Below, piece after piece: positions 9,203-17,945 of a stretch of DNA of 44,753 bases. Each line of letters opens with the position of its first letter. The first letter of the stretch is position 1. The DNA comes from an uncultured Rubritalea sp. Its GTDB lineage: Bacteria; Verrucomicrobiota; Verrucomicrobiia; Verrucomicrobiales; Akkermansiaceae. The DNA is taken from NCBI GenBank assembly GCA_937981665.1, contig CALJOJ010000047.1, positions 1 through 44,753 on the forward strand, in the 5' to 3' direction. The notes under the pieces were generated by a model that made no database searches, was not told where the DNA came from, and worked only from the letters and a program-made list of their open reading frames with translations. A program made the translations under genes and the position numbers.

Positions 9203-10546
9203 ATGATAGCGAGCGAAATAATTGGAGTGCTAAAGCAACACGGGGTGACGCCAAGTAAGAAACTGGGACAAAATTTTCTGTGTGATGCTAATGTCGCTCG
9301 CTGGATCGTAGAGCAGCTAGAGCCTGAGGCTCATGATACCGTTGTGGAGGTAGGGCCCGGAACTGGCGCTCTAACAGAGCATCTCGTGGGGAGGGTGAAG
9401 CGCGTTATTCTCGTGGAGTTCGATGCCAGACTCGCCGAGTACCTGAAGCATAAATTTAGCGACCGTGATGACGTGGATGTGCATCACTTTGACGGTGCTC
9501 GTTTTGATGTGAGGCAGCTCTACAAGCACGCGCCGATTAAATTTTTAGGAAACCTTCCCTATAGTGCAGGTGGGGCGATCATGCGGAACTTTATGAAGAG
9601 CCCTACGCCTGTAGTGCGTGCGGTGCTAATGCTCCAGAAGGAATTTATTGACCGTATCGTAGCGGAACATCGCACTAAGGCGTACGGTGTGCTTTCTCTA
9701 CGGATGCAGAGTGAGTGGGCTAGTCAGCCTGTGAAGACTGTGCCTCCTGAGGCCTTTCACCCTCGGCCATTGATCGACTCTACAGTGATGACTTGTGTGC
9801 CTTCTGATAATAAAGAAGTTTATGATAAGAGACTCTTTGATGAGCTAGTCCGCCGTGGTTTTTCCCAGCGCAGAAAGCAAGTGAAGAAGCAGCTTCCTGA
9901 TACAGCTAATTGGGAAGAAGTTTCCGCTGAGCTAGGTCTGCCAGTGACTGCTAGAGCTGAGGAGATCACCCTCGAGCAGTGGATCAAGATCACCCAGATG
10001 TATGATGATAATCCGCTAAAAGACATCCCGCAATGCGATGATGAGATCTTCGATGTAGTGGATGAGAATGATGAAGTCGTGCGCCAAGAGAAGCGAAGTG
10101 TCGTGCATGCAGAGAATTTACTCCACCGTGCTGTCCATGTATTGGTCTTCAATAAGAAGAAAGAAATACTCCTGCAGAAGCGCAGTATTCTCAAGGATAA
10201 GTGTCCAGGGCTCTGGGATAGTAGCGCGGCTGGTCATCTGGATGCTGGCGAAAGCTATGATGCCTGCGCCCCGCGTGAGCTGAAAGAAGAGCTCGGTGTG
10301 GAGGCAGAAGTCCAGCACATCGCTCAGCTAAAGCCGTGTGAGAATACCGGATGGGAGCATATTGGTCTCTATGTAGCTCGCTATGATGGCGTGCTGAGAT
10401 TCCCATGTAGCGAGATAGAGCATGCAATGTGGTTCGAGATGGACGAACTGAGTGCTTGGATCCAGCTCAAGCCAGAAGACTTCGCGCCAGGCTTTATCCA
10501 GTGCTGGGCTATCTTCTATGAGAAATTCAGTAGCTACGGTGAGTAG
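9203..10546 (+). CDS. rsmA: 16S rRNA dimethyladenosine transferase RsmA (KsgA) fused to a Nudix hydrolase
   Basis: Residues 1 to about 270 are a complete RsmA/KsgA, which dimethylates two adjacent adenines near the 3' end of 16S rRNA late in 30S assembly. Visible motifs are LGQNFL, the SAM-binding VEVGPGTGALTEHL (near 50) and the catalytic NLPYSAGG (near 117). RsmA proteins usually end near 270 residues; this one continues without a stop into a second domain (about 280-447). That domain has a perfect Nudix box, GHLDAGES..RELKEELGV, at about 344-366, preceded by NLLHRAVHVLVFN as in YfcD/IPP isomerase-like Nudix proteins. An in-frame stop lies just upstream of ATG 9203, fixing the start; GAGG sits 15 nt upstream. 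A terminator follows at 10577. Confidence 0.95.
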   Translation: MIASEIIGVLKQHGVTPSKKLGQNFLCDANVARWIVEQLEPEAHDTVVEVGPGTGALTEHLVGRVKRVILVEFDARLAEYLKHKFSDRDDVDVHHFDGARFDVRQLYKHAPIKFLGNLPYSAGGAIMRNFMKSPTPVVRAVLMLQKEFIDRIVAEHRTKAYGVLSLRMQSEWASQPVKTVPPEAFHPRPLIDSTVMTCVPSDNKEVYDKRLFDELVRRGFSQRRKQVKKQLPDTANWEEVSAELGLPVTARAEEITLEQWIKITQMYDDNPLKDIPQCDDEIFDVVDENDEVVRQEKRSVVHAENLLHRAVHVLVFNKKKEILLQKRSILKDKCPGLWDSSAAGHLDAGESYDACAPRELKEELGVEAEVQHIAQLKPCENTGWEHIGLYVARYDGVLRFPCSEIEHAMWFEMDELSAWIQLKPEDFAPGFIQCWAIFYEKFSSYGE

Positions 10547-10571
10547 AGGGTAAGCTGATGTCTTATAATAG

Positions 10572-10600
10572 AAAAGCCGAGCTATGGCAGCTCGGTTTTT
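10572..10600 (+). terminator. Rho-independent terminator, probably bidirectional
   Basis: The arms CCGAGCT (10577-10583) and AGCTCGG (10589-10595) enclose a 5-base loop and are followed by five T. Four A precede the stem, so it can also work on the minus strand. It sits between the convergent ends of the rsmA-nudix and winged-helix genes. Confidence 0.85.
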
Positions 10601-10641
10601 AGGAAATTGATTTGGTCTAACTTAGCTCATTTAAGTGAACG

Positions 10642-11175
10642 CTATCCTAGACTAGAGAGTTTTTTGCTCCCCGTGTTACTAGAGTTTTCAGAGAGTCTAT
10701 CTAGTAATGCCCAGGCATTGGAGTGGCCATCTTTTGTTAGACGATAGCTTTTATGAGAGTGGAGTCCGTCGCTGTTGATCTGGATGAGCGCTTTTTTCTC
10801 TAGCTGATCCACGATCTTGGTAGTGTTCGCCGGCTTGCGCTCGTAACTATGAAGCCAGATGTTAATGCGTTTCGTCTCTAAGTGTTCTTCGCCTTCTAGC
10901 TCTTTATAAAGGCAAGCTAGTAATACGCACTCACTTCCTGATAAGCGATAGGTGGGATTATCTACTATAACGCGGATCGACCTAAGATGCTCCGAGGTAT
11001 TCTGATCACCGCCATCTTCTTTATTCATCGCAGATACCAGAGCTTCTTCAGCCTTGCGAAATTCCAATGACTTAGTGATGAAGGCCTGATAGAGTTCTAG
11101 TTGCTCTACGCTGAGCTCTTCATGCACATTCGTGAGTGAATCTGTGAAATTTTGAAAATGATTGTTGCCGGACAT
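10642..11175 (-). CDS. winged-helix (MarR-like) DNA-binding protein
   Basis: A 177-residue protein of unknown role. Residues about 75-160 look like a winged helix-turn-helix: LSGSECVLLACLYKEL, then TKRINIWLHSY, a recognition helix around PANTTKIVDQLEKKALIQ and a wing at INSDGLHSHKSYRLTKDG. The N-terminal part is helical and acidic and the last 20 residues are Ser-rich. It is divergent from the 193-residue unknown gene. The shared 249-bp region has repeated AAATTAGCAA sites, the nearest ending up against the start codon (11182 versus 11175), so autorepression is a reasonable inference. It could be a transcription factor or a repeat-binding protein of a mobile replicon. Confidence 0.7.
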   Translation of the reverse strand: MSGNNHFQNFTDSLTNVHEELSVEQLELYQAFITKSLEFRKAEEALVSAMNKEDGGDQNTSEHLRSIRVIVDNPTYRLSGSECVLLACLYKELEGEEHLETKRINIWLHSYERKPANTTKIVDQLEKKALIQINSDGLHSHKSYRLTKDGHSNAWALLDRLSENSSNTGSKKLSSLG

Positions 11176-11181
11176 GAGCGT

Positions 11182-11210
11182 AAATTAGCAATTTTTTAAA
11201 AAATTAGCAA
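11182..11210. promoter_or_regulatory. operator-like direct repeat pair, AAATTAGCAA x2
   Basis: The 10-mer AAATTAGCAA occurs at 11182-11191 and 11201-11210, 19 bp apart start to start. The pair lies directly upstream of the winged-helix gene start at 11175. A matching pair in opposite orientation and with the same 19-bp spacing lies at 11366-11394. Confidence 0.6.
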
Positions 11211-11365
11211 GGTTATCTTATTTTTCTAAATATCACTCCCTTGAATCCTTAGTAAATGCGTTAAAATTATTAAATCATCAATCAATGTTGATAGTTAATT
11301 TTGATAAAATTAGCTAAAAATTACTATATTTTATCAGCATTGAAAAAATAAATGAGCGCAGAAAG

Positions 11366-11394
11366 TTGCTAATTTAGTAAAATGTGGCTAATTT
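11366..11394. promoter_or_regulatory. operator-like repeat pair, inverted copies of the same motif
   Basis: TTGCTAATTT (11366-11375) and TGGCTAATTT (11385-11394) are reverse complements of the AAATTAGCAA motif, one with a single mismatch, and are again 19 bp apart. They end 31 bp before the start of the 193-residue gene. One more copy, AAATTAGCTA, lies between the pairs at 11307-11316, and two lie inside the gene, at 11539-11548 (AAATTAGCAC) and 11600-11609 (AAATTAGCAA). Confidence 0.6.
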
Positions 11395-11424
11395 TTAATC
11401 ACTCAACTAAAACCAGCTTTATCC

Positions 11425-12006
11425 ATGAAAAAAAGACAACATTCTCTCCAGGCAGCTTTCTCCATTCATCTTAATGGATCTCATTCATCCAGAGCACTTA
11501 GAGCTTCTGCTAGATCGGCGAATAGAGGAATAAGCGCTAAATTAGCACCATCTACTAAAGAAATCGCATCTGAATCTGCAGAGCTAAATTTAGCCGATGA
11601 AATTAGCAACAGCGAGCTCAAGCAATTCTCTCTATCCTGCATCGAGTCACTAGCCACTCTAACAGCAGCGAAGAAGCCTTACATTCTGGACGTGCTCATG
11701 GGAGTGATCGCCGCTAAGTTACCATCATACGCTAATCTGGTTTCTGAGCTCCAAGCAGTAAAAACAGAACTCACTTTCCAGAAGCAAAGTATCAAACAGC
11801 AAAGTAATAACGCTAAAATATTAGATGTAGTTATCGATACCATGTGCAAAAAGCACTGCCTAGAGAATCTCAGCAAGCGTATACATTTCCTCCAGAGTGC
11901 CTTACCAGCTCACGTTGCTCAGACCGGAATTCAGCTTGGTTTTACCGCAGCGATCATGGACAAGGTAGTACAAGTCATCGGTGTAGCGCTAGAGAAGTCA
12001 GCATAG
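11425..12006 (+). CDS. hypothetical protein, divergent partner of winged-helix gene
   Basis: I do not recognise this 193-residue protein. The N-terminal 45 residues are basic and Ser/Ala/Arg rich (MKKRQHSLQ, HSSRALRASARSANRG). Residues about 60-193 are mostly helical and amphipathic, with a possible short coiled coil around SELQAVKTELTFQKQSIKQQ, and the C-terminus ends MDKVVQVIGVALEKSA. No membrane segment or signal peptide is evident. It is divergent from the winged-helix gene and ends 10 bp before an IS66 terminus. Two copies of the AAATTAGC motif found in its promoter region also lie within its 5' coding part in different reading frames, so they are not a protein repeat. Together with its partner it may be an accessory or mobile unit. 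Confidence 0.6.
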   Translation: MKKRQHSLQAAFSIHLNGSHSSRALRASARSANRGISAKLAPSTKEIASESAELNLADEISNSELKQFSLSCIESLATLTAAKKPYILDVLMGVIAAKLPSYANLVSELQAVKTELTFQKQSIKQQSNNAKILDVVIDTMCKKHCLENLSKRIHFLQSALPAHVAQTGIQLGFTAAIMDKVVQVIGVALEKSA

Positions 12007-12016
12007 TTGGAAGTGT

Positions 12017-12190
12017 GTAAGCGTCTTAAAACTGGCCTAAGCTATCTGAGCTATCTGAGCTATCTGAGCTTTTTTCCAGCTGGAGGCCAACTGAAGATTC
12101 CTTCCTCAAGTTTCTTTGCCACAACATAAATCCCTGTACGATCAAAGTAGAGGAGCTTAACCCGATTACGTCTTCTCAACAGCTGCGTCA
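12017..12190 (-). mobile_element. second IS66 remnant: one terminus plus tnpB scrap
   Basis: GTAAGCGTCTTAAAACTGGCC at 12017-12037 is the same terminus as at position 2. It is followed by three perfect tandem copies of GCTATCTGA (12041-12067). From about 12187 down to 12068 the minus strand encodes a TnpB piece ([15 protein letters not shown], then [18 protein letters not shown]). tnpC and the other terminus are missing, and the scrap stops right at the end of the giant ATPase gene (stop at 12193). It is a non-functional relic of the same IS family as the one at the left edge. Confidence 0.75.
12041..12067. repeat. 9-bp tandem repeat, 3 copies
   Basis: GCTATCTGA is repeated three times without mismatch, immediately inside the IS66 terminus at 12017. 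It was probably produced by replication slippage during decay of the element. Confidence 0.85.
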
Positions 12191-12192
12191 TC

Positions 12193-15100
12193 CTAATTTC
12201 CCTGCCTTACTTCTGGCTCCACTCCTATTTTAGGTTTGCGCATAGTCCGCTCTATGTTCTCAACCCCATCTTCCTGATCTGCAATGAGATTAATATCCAC
12301 CTCGACAGGAACTGCTCGTAGACCAGAAATAATGCTCTGTAGCTGAGTGATCGTTTCTTGATTCAGCGTCTGTGGTTTCACATAGCTGTTAGAGGCTTCA
12401 TTGATCGACTCATTGATCGTTGTCAACTGTGCAACGAGACGGGTCACAGGATCAGACTCGCCATTGCCACCTACCATCTTATTCTTGGTGAAGTCCTTCT
12501 TGATAGACTCCCAGCGCGCCGCCTCTTCAGGTGTCGCGAGATCTTCGAGTTCTTTAAATTTAAGCAGGTTAGACTCCGCACCACTAGTGAGCGTTTGGGA
12601 TTCATTCTCGTAGTGGTCTTGGATAATGTCGACGACTTCTTGGTCCGTCATTAACGGGATGATCTTCTCCGCTATCCGATTCATATTTCGGTAAGATCCC
12701 TGTAGCTTAAACGGAGGCTCGGTACGATAGTCATCTTCCTGCGCGGCACTCTCGATGTACTGTAAGTTCACCCGTAAAATAGCATCACGCACACGGTAGA
12801 GATGCTTCGTCACCTTGACCATTTCCTCTACCTCTGCTGGCGTGTAGTTCGCCTCGAAGTCTACTCCCTCGTGGCTACCTGTCTCCACGATACGCATCAC
12901 AGCGTAAACGTCCTGCTGAGATTTTGCAGAGAGCTTACTAAGCACCTTGTTAGATGTCAGTGAATTCTCAATGTAGGATGCTTTGAAGTCCTCTGCCGAG
13001 CCTCCAATAATGTCACCAAGGTTATAGGTGTCAGCGCGGTTCGCTAACATGTCAGGGATCTGGAACTTACCACCAGTCTCGGTGTATGGGTTACCAGCCA
13101 TCACGACGGCTACTTTCTTACCACGTAAATCATAGGTTCTCGCCACGCCATTATACACACCTTCTATCTTACGCTGACCATCACAGAGTGATATAAATTT
13201 CTGCAAGAACTCTGAGTGCGTGTGCTGAATATCATCGAGATAGATCAGCACATTGTCACCCATTTCTAATGCTAGGTTGAGCTTCTTCACTTCTTCCGCC
13301 GCCGTCGCATTCGGAGCTTCAGCTGGGTCTAGTGAAACCACATCATGCCCGAGTGCTGGACCATTGATCTTCATGAACGTAAGCCCGAGGCGGTTCGCCA
13401 CGTACTCCATGATCGTAGTCTTGCCATAGCCAGGAGGCGAGACCAGTAAGAGCATGCCCATACGGTCAGTTCTTGTGTCCTTATCCGCGGTGCCTAGCTG
13501 CTTGGCGAAGTTGTCACCGATCATCGGTAAGTAGAGATTATTCAAAAGCTTGTTACGCACAAAGGCAGACATCACTTTCGGCTTAAATTCATCCAGACGC
13601 ATCGCGACGCGCTTAGCCTCTACCAGCTCGTGCTTACTATCCTGATAAGCCTGAAACGTAGGCACATCATACTCTGCAAACTGGCGTAGCTTATCCATAA
13701 AGCTATTATAGTGTAGCTGATAGATGCCACCTTCTACCACCAAGTGCGAGCCTATCATGCCTTCCACCTCAGTGCTCACACGTACATTATGAATAGCTAG
13801 CTTAGGCACTTCACCACGCACTAGATGCGCAGCAGCTTCTGCTAAATAATGATTATCATTTACAGAACCCACCGTAGTAGAGCTTAGCTCTAAGCTATCT
13901 AGCAGAACTTCATACTTCGCAATGTGGTTATCACCCAGTGAATCTATGATCTGGTCAAACGCCTTCTCCTGATGAGAGACAGTAAGGCGATGCTTGAACT
14001 GTTTCGCGATCTCCGCAGCTTCAGGTGAAACCACAAATCCCTGCTCTAGCTTAAGCTCACAGAGTTGATCAAACAGATACATAGCAACACTGCGGCTATG
14101 CTTAGAAATACGCTGCGTTACCGGACGCTCAGCACACCAGCTGTCTATATATTTCTGAAGCTGAGTGATGTAAGTGCTCGCGGTCTGACTGAGGCTAACA
14201 GATTCCTCCTCACGCCCCTTCTGAGCCTGACCATGTGCAGCTATTTTAATAGCTAATACATCACGCTCTTCAGACTGCCAACTCTGCCAGAATAAAATCG
14301 CAAGCGCACGATCACGCGGGTCATAACATAACAGGCCAATGTTCTTATGGATCGGCAAGATAGCAGCTAATAACTTCTCTGCGTCCACATCATGAACACC
14401 TTTCGTGTAAGCTTCTGCATAGCGGGGCTGGGAAAATTTCTGCACTTCTTCTAATAAATCAACCGGTGTCTCATCAGAGCTTAGCAGATCTACCAAAGCC
14501 TCGTCCTTGAGCATCTGGTACACGAGGTATTCCACTCTAGAGACTGCCTTATTTTCTGAAATAACTTCCTGATCCCACACATCTTTCGTAGCTAGAAATA
14601 CCTCATCTGTGATCACCTCGAAGAAGTCTGTCCCACTGAGATGGAAGCACATCTCATCATCATGTGGCACCACTGTGAGCTGGAGTTCCTGAGTATTCAC
14701 ATTAAACTTATGCTTACCGAACTGGATGATATTCTTACCATCTACATAGAGTTCATTCCTGTCCTTGAGCTGGCGCACCGCATCTTCACGCGTGGTCTTC
14801 AGACGGGTCTGAATGTCATCCGCCTTCACACTATCACCAAGCTCTGTAAGCTGGCTAATAATATCCCGCACCTTTTCAATCATCAGATCACCAGCAAAGT
14901 AGCCATTGATCTCATTGATTTCCTTAAAGCCAGAAATACGGTTTTTGATTCCAGAGAGAATCCGCTCCGCAGATTTTATTAGTGTATTCGCACGCTTACT
15001 CTTCTTCTCTAACAGCTGCTGCTTTCTGCTCTCAAAGGCATTGTACACCTCTTCACGCTTGGCAGTAAGCTCTTCCACGTAGTCATCAAATTCAGAAAAC

Positions 15101-17286
15101 TTCCCTTCCAGCTCCTCTATCTGGATCATCACCTTCGTGAGATAACCCTCGGTCTTCTCCGGGGTGTCACATAGATCGAGATAACTCACCACTGCCTGTG
15201 ACAGTAATTTCATCTGTGAGCCGAACTGAGCCACACCCTCAGACTTTGACAAGTCACGCCGCTTATTTTTCAGCTCGACCTTCACCCCATTCAAGGTCGA
15301 ATAAATCGCGGAAATAGAGTCAATGATCGCCGTAGTCTGGGTAGAGTCTTCTATCTTTAGATTAGAAACGACATCGATCAGCATTTCTAAATCTAAGCCA
15401 GATTCCGTCAGCTGCTCGCCGAGATCATTCACTTCCATGACCTTCGTCAGAGTGACTAACAGAGCCTTCTGCTCATCGACTTTCGTTCGATAAGGATCTA
15501 ATGCCTCAGGCTCTAACAAGAATGCAACCGTCTTATCTGAAACCTTACCAGTCGCTTCGATCACGCTCGCCTCAAGTAGCTCAGTCGCCTTTACATCCAT
15601 GTAGCGCAGCTCACGTGTGGATATGATTTCTCCACGGATCGTGCGCAGTTCAGAGAGTTGCTTCACGAAGCCTATGATGTCATCTGGCGGTGAGTGCTCA
15701 GCCTGTCTTAAAATAGTCGCAGACCGGCCATTGATATCTGTTAGACGTTCCTTAGCTGAGATACGTAGTCGAGTGACTTTATCAAATTCTTCAATCGCTG
15801 AATTAGCCGCCGCATTGATAAGCTTCAATGGCTCACTCAGACGCTGAGTCTCCTCACGGTCAATCCAAAAATAACCATCGATCACATCAGCTGACTTCTT
15901 CACTAGATCGATGTAGAGACCACCGTAATTATCATCTTTTGCCACCAGCGTGAGGATCTCACGACACTCCGCCATCGCCGCTACTATCTCTGCGTTGCCA
16001 ATTTTAAATAGATACGAAGACTCATCCTTCTGCTGAGAGGCCACCACATCCTGACTCAAGATCGGCGTCTGCCAGATCTGGATACTGTGGTACTTCTGCG
16101 CCTCAAGCTCGGTTTTAAAATAAAGTAACTCACCGTTATCAAAGATAGAATAACCATTACAGATCAATGGCGTAGAAACTTCTCGCTCGATGAGATTATA
16201 ACTTAGCAGCGCGTACTCTCCACTCACTCTATTATAGAATGCAAACAAAGTGTCCTCACCATTCGCCGAACTGATCCTACGCTCAAAGCGCATATCCACT
16301 AGTCCATGATCGAACGTCTTCAGCTCACCGCTTAAAAGATAATAACCATTCGCAAAAATGATCCCATGATCATCAGGCAACAGCACACAAGAATTCCCGA
16401 TCGCATCGATCCGCTCCACACTCTGATTCTTTTCATTATAAACAAAGTAGCGGTAATCCTTCTCCCGATACGGTAGCATCTTGAGCAATATAAGCGGTCC
16501 GACACAGGCATAAAGAATCTCAGAGTCATCAAGCGTCTGGTCTTCATCCAGCACTTCTTCTGAGTAGATACCCACGCCATCAGAAGTATTATCCTCCACC
16601 TTGATAGTCAGGTCTCCTCCTACTGTTTCTACGAAAACGCGGTCTTCAATAGAAATATGAGGATGCTCACCACCACGATGCATATCTCGGTTACAGCGCT
16701 TCCAGTCGAACTCATGCTGATCAGGGAATGAGTATTCATGATCAAAGCGATTCCCCTCGTACTTCAGAGTCCCGTCACCATTAATCAGCCACTTAAACGT
16801 CTTTATATCCGTGTACGTCTTACCTATCTTTAATGCCATATAAAGATACGGACCTATCCTCATCATCTTCGCAAAGACCGTCTCACGATAGTATTTATAT
16901 AGATATTTGAAATCATCTGAGAACTCATCACCAACTAGCACTTCATTGATAGCAAGCGGACTAAACGTGTGCTCTTCCACATCATATTCATAAGCGGCAA
17001 ACACATCTTGGACATCAGTCGTAGTCTTCAGACCGAACTGGATATTATAAGCAAAGAGAAAGCGATTATTACCAATAGAGATCAAATCTCGGGGAGTACA
17101 ATTATGCTCCGTCGTCACCCGCTCAGTCGACACCAGTGCAGCCTCTACCGCACCAAAGATATCTTTACGTTCAGCGTTTAAAATATCTAGTCTCGCCCTA
17201 AGATCCGCGGATTGCTTCTGCAAACGCGACTGGATCACCTCATAGGCTCCGCCCTCGAGTTGTTGCTTATCTTTTTCTTCTGACAT
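12193..17286 (-). CDS. giant DUF3686/AAA+ 'DNA repair ATPase'-like protein
   Basis: A 1697-residue protein. The N-terminal three quarters comprise a coiled-coil start, a beta-rich repeat-like region (about 60-430) and long helical/coiled-coil segments (about 480-900). A single AAA+ domain follows (about 1270-1480) with Walker [10 protein letters not shown] near 1285, Walker [11 protein letters not shown], sensor-1-like [13 protein letters not shown] and [11 protein letters not shown], a layout close to MoxR-type AAA+ proteins. I recall this architecture as the family annotated 'DNA repair ATPase' (DUF3686), usually encoded beside YqiK-type flotillins and YqiJ-type OB proteins, which is exactly the setting here. 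The repair label is not evidence of function; a membrane-linked remodelling role is an inference. The gene is complete; an IS66 relic abuts its 3' end. Confidence 0.82.
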   Translation of the reverse strand: MSEEKDKQQLEGGAYEVIQSRLQKQSADLRARLDILNAERKDIFGAVEAALVSTERVTTEHNCTPRDLISIGNNRFLFAYNIQFGLKTTTDVQDVFAAYEYDVEEHTFSPLAINEVLVGDEFSDDFKYLYKYYRETVFAKMMRIGPYLYMALKIGKTYTDIKTFKWLINGDGTLKYEGNRFDHEYSFPDQHEFDWKRCNRDMHRGGEHPHISIEDRVFVETVGGDLTIKVEDNTSDGVGIYSEEVLDEDQTLDDSEILYACVGPLILLKMLPYREKDYRYFVYNEKNQSVERIDAIGNSCVLLPDDHGIIFANGYYLLSGELKTFDHGLVDMRFERRISSANGEDTLFAFYNRVSGEYALLSYNLIEREVSTPLICNGYSIFDNGELLYFKTELEAQKYHSIQIWQTPILSQDVVASQQKDESSYLFKIGNAEIVAAMAECREILTLVAKDDNYGGLYIDLVKKSADVIDGYFWIDREETQRLSEPLKLINAAANSAIEEFDKVTRLRISAKERLTDINGRSATILRQAEHSPPDDIIGFVKQLSELRTIRGEIISTRELRYMDVKATELLEASVIEATGKVSDKTVAFLLEPEALDPYRTKVDEQKALLVTLTKVMEVNDLGEQLTESGLDLEMLIDVVSNLKIEDSTQTTAIIDSISAIYSTLNGVKVELKNKRRDLSKSEGVAQFGSQMKLLSQAVVSYLDLCDTPEKTEGYLTKVMIQIEELEGKFSEFDDYVEELTAKREEVYNAFESRKQQLLEKKSKRANTLIKSAERILSGIKNRISGFKEINEINGYFAGDLMIEKVRDIISQLTELGDSVKADDIQTRLKTTREDAVRQLKDRNELYVDGKNIIQFGKHKFNVNTQELQLTVVPHDDEMCFHLSGTDFFEVITDEVFLATKDVWDQEVISENKAVSRVEYLVYQMLKDEALVDLLSSDETPVDLLEEVQKFSQPRYAEAYTKGVHDVDAEKLLAAILPIHKNIGLLCYDPRDRALAILFWQSWQSEERDVLAIKIAAHGQAQKGREEESVSLSQTASTYITQLQKYIDSWCAERPVTQRISKHSRSVAMYLFDQLCELKLEQGFVVSPEAAEIAKQFKHRLTVSHQEKAFDQIIDSLGDNHIAKYEVLLDSLELSSTTVGSVNDNHYLAEAAAHLVRGEVPKLAIHNVRVSTEVEGMIGSHLVVEGGIYQLHYNSFMDKLRQFAEYDVPTFQAYQDSKHELVEAKRVAMRLDEFKPKVMSAFVRNKLLNNLYLPMIGDNFAKQLGTADKDTRTDRMGMLLLVSPPGYGKTTIMEYVANRLGLTFMKINGPALGHDVVSLDPAEAPNATAAEEVKKLNLALEMGDNVLIYLDDIQHTHSEFLQKFISLCDGQRKIEGVYNGVARTYDLRGKKVAVVMAGNPYTETGGKFQIPDMLANRADTYNLGDIIGGSAEDFKASYIENSLTSNKVLSKLSAKSQQDVYAVMRIVETGSHEGVDFEANYTPAEVEEMVKVTKHLYRVRDAILRVNLQYIESAAQEDDYRTEPPFKLQGSYRNMNRIAEKIIPLMTDQEVVDIIQDHYENESQTLTSGAESNLLKFKELEDLATPEEAARWESIKKDFTKNKMVGGNGESDPVTRLVAQLTTINESINEASNSYVKPQTLNQETITQLQSIISGLRAVPVEVDINLIADQEDGVENIERTMRKPKIGVEPEVRQGN

Positions 17287-17426
17287 ATTTTTTACTGCTG
17301 CAAATTTATATGGATATTACTGAGTTACTGCCTGCTGTTCTTTGACCACGGAAGGCTCTGAAATTACGGAACCTGCTTGATGAAACCGAGCTTGCCCTAT
17401 TGGCTTGGTGCTTGGTGCTTGGTTAT

Positions 17427-17801
17427 TTAATTTACGATTCGTTCTATAGTTACTTTGGGATAGCTTTTGAAATTTACCAGAAGACCTACTTTTCTATTAC
17501 TAGCTTTTAGGTAGTTGATCACTTGTGATCGGTGTCTATCTTCTACAGCCTTTATCGCTTTATATTCGATGATGATTTCACCATAGCAATGTAGATCTGG
17601 CTTATATTTCTGAGTAAGAGGTCTATTTTTATACTCTAGATCTGGTGGCACCTGAGCCACAAACGGAATAGCCTGTAACGCTAGTTCAAATTCTAAGCTT
17701 TCCTGATAAACACTCTCAAGAAAACCAGGACCCTTCTCCTTATAAACCTCAAAGATTGCTCCCCTATTCTTATAAATTTCCTCTTCAAAATATAAATTCA
17801 T
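17427..17801 (-). CDS. GxxExxY family protein (PD-(D/E)XK nuclease-like fold)
   Basis: A complete 124-residue member of the GxxExxY family. The naming motif is G26-FL-E29-SV-Y32. The nuclease-like core is KPDL..EIIIEYK, with D69, E79 and K81 in PD-(D/E)XK arrangement, so the catalytic residues of that fold appear intact. The family is common in Bacteroidota, Planctomycetota and Verrucomicrobiota, and its function is not established. It sits between the flotillin and giant ATPase genes, separated from flotillin by a hairpin at 17902-17929 and from the ATPase by 140 bp. It may be a later insertion into this operon. The start at 17801 has no Shine-Dalgarno. Confidence 0.85.
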   Translation of the reverse strand: MNLYFEEEIYKNRGAIFEVYKEKGPGFLESVYQESLEFELALQAIPFVAQVPPDLEYKNRPLTQKYKPDLHCYGEIIIEYKAIKAVEDRHRSQVINYLKASNRKVGLLVNFKSYPKVTIERIVN

Positions 17802-17901
17802 AACTATTTAAAATCTCTAAGTTTCACCATCCAAAGCCCTAAAAATAGCTCCCTCATACTGGTTCCTTAATCTTTGTGAATTGCACGGTCAGAAAATCAT
17901 C

Positions 17902-17929
17902 ATGCTGGGCTTCATCATCCACCCAGCAT
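17902..17929 (-). terminator. hairpin downstream of flotillin, possible weak terminator
   Basis: ATGCTGGG (17902-17909) pairs with CCCAGCAT (17922-17929) across a 12-base loop. On the minus strand it is followed only by a short T-rich run (GATTTTC), so it may attenuate rather than fully stop transcription between flotillin and the GxxExxY gene. Confidence 0.45.
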
Positions 17930-17945
17930 AATAAACATTCAGACG

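Noticed and set aside
12041-12067. CRISPR-like repeats
   Set aside because: Three head-to-tail 9-bp units without spacers; a simple tandem repeat.
17385-17425. Short repeated TTGGTGC units near the GxxExxY stop
   Set aside because: Only two or three imperfect 7-bp units; too short to support a functional claim.
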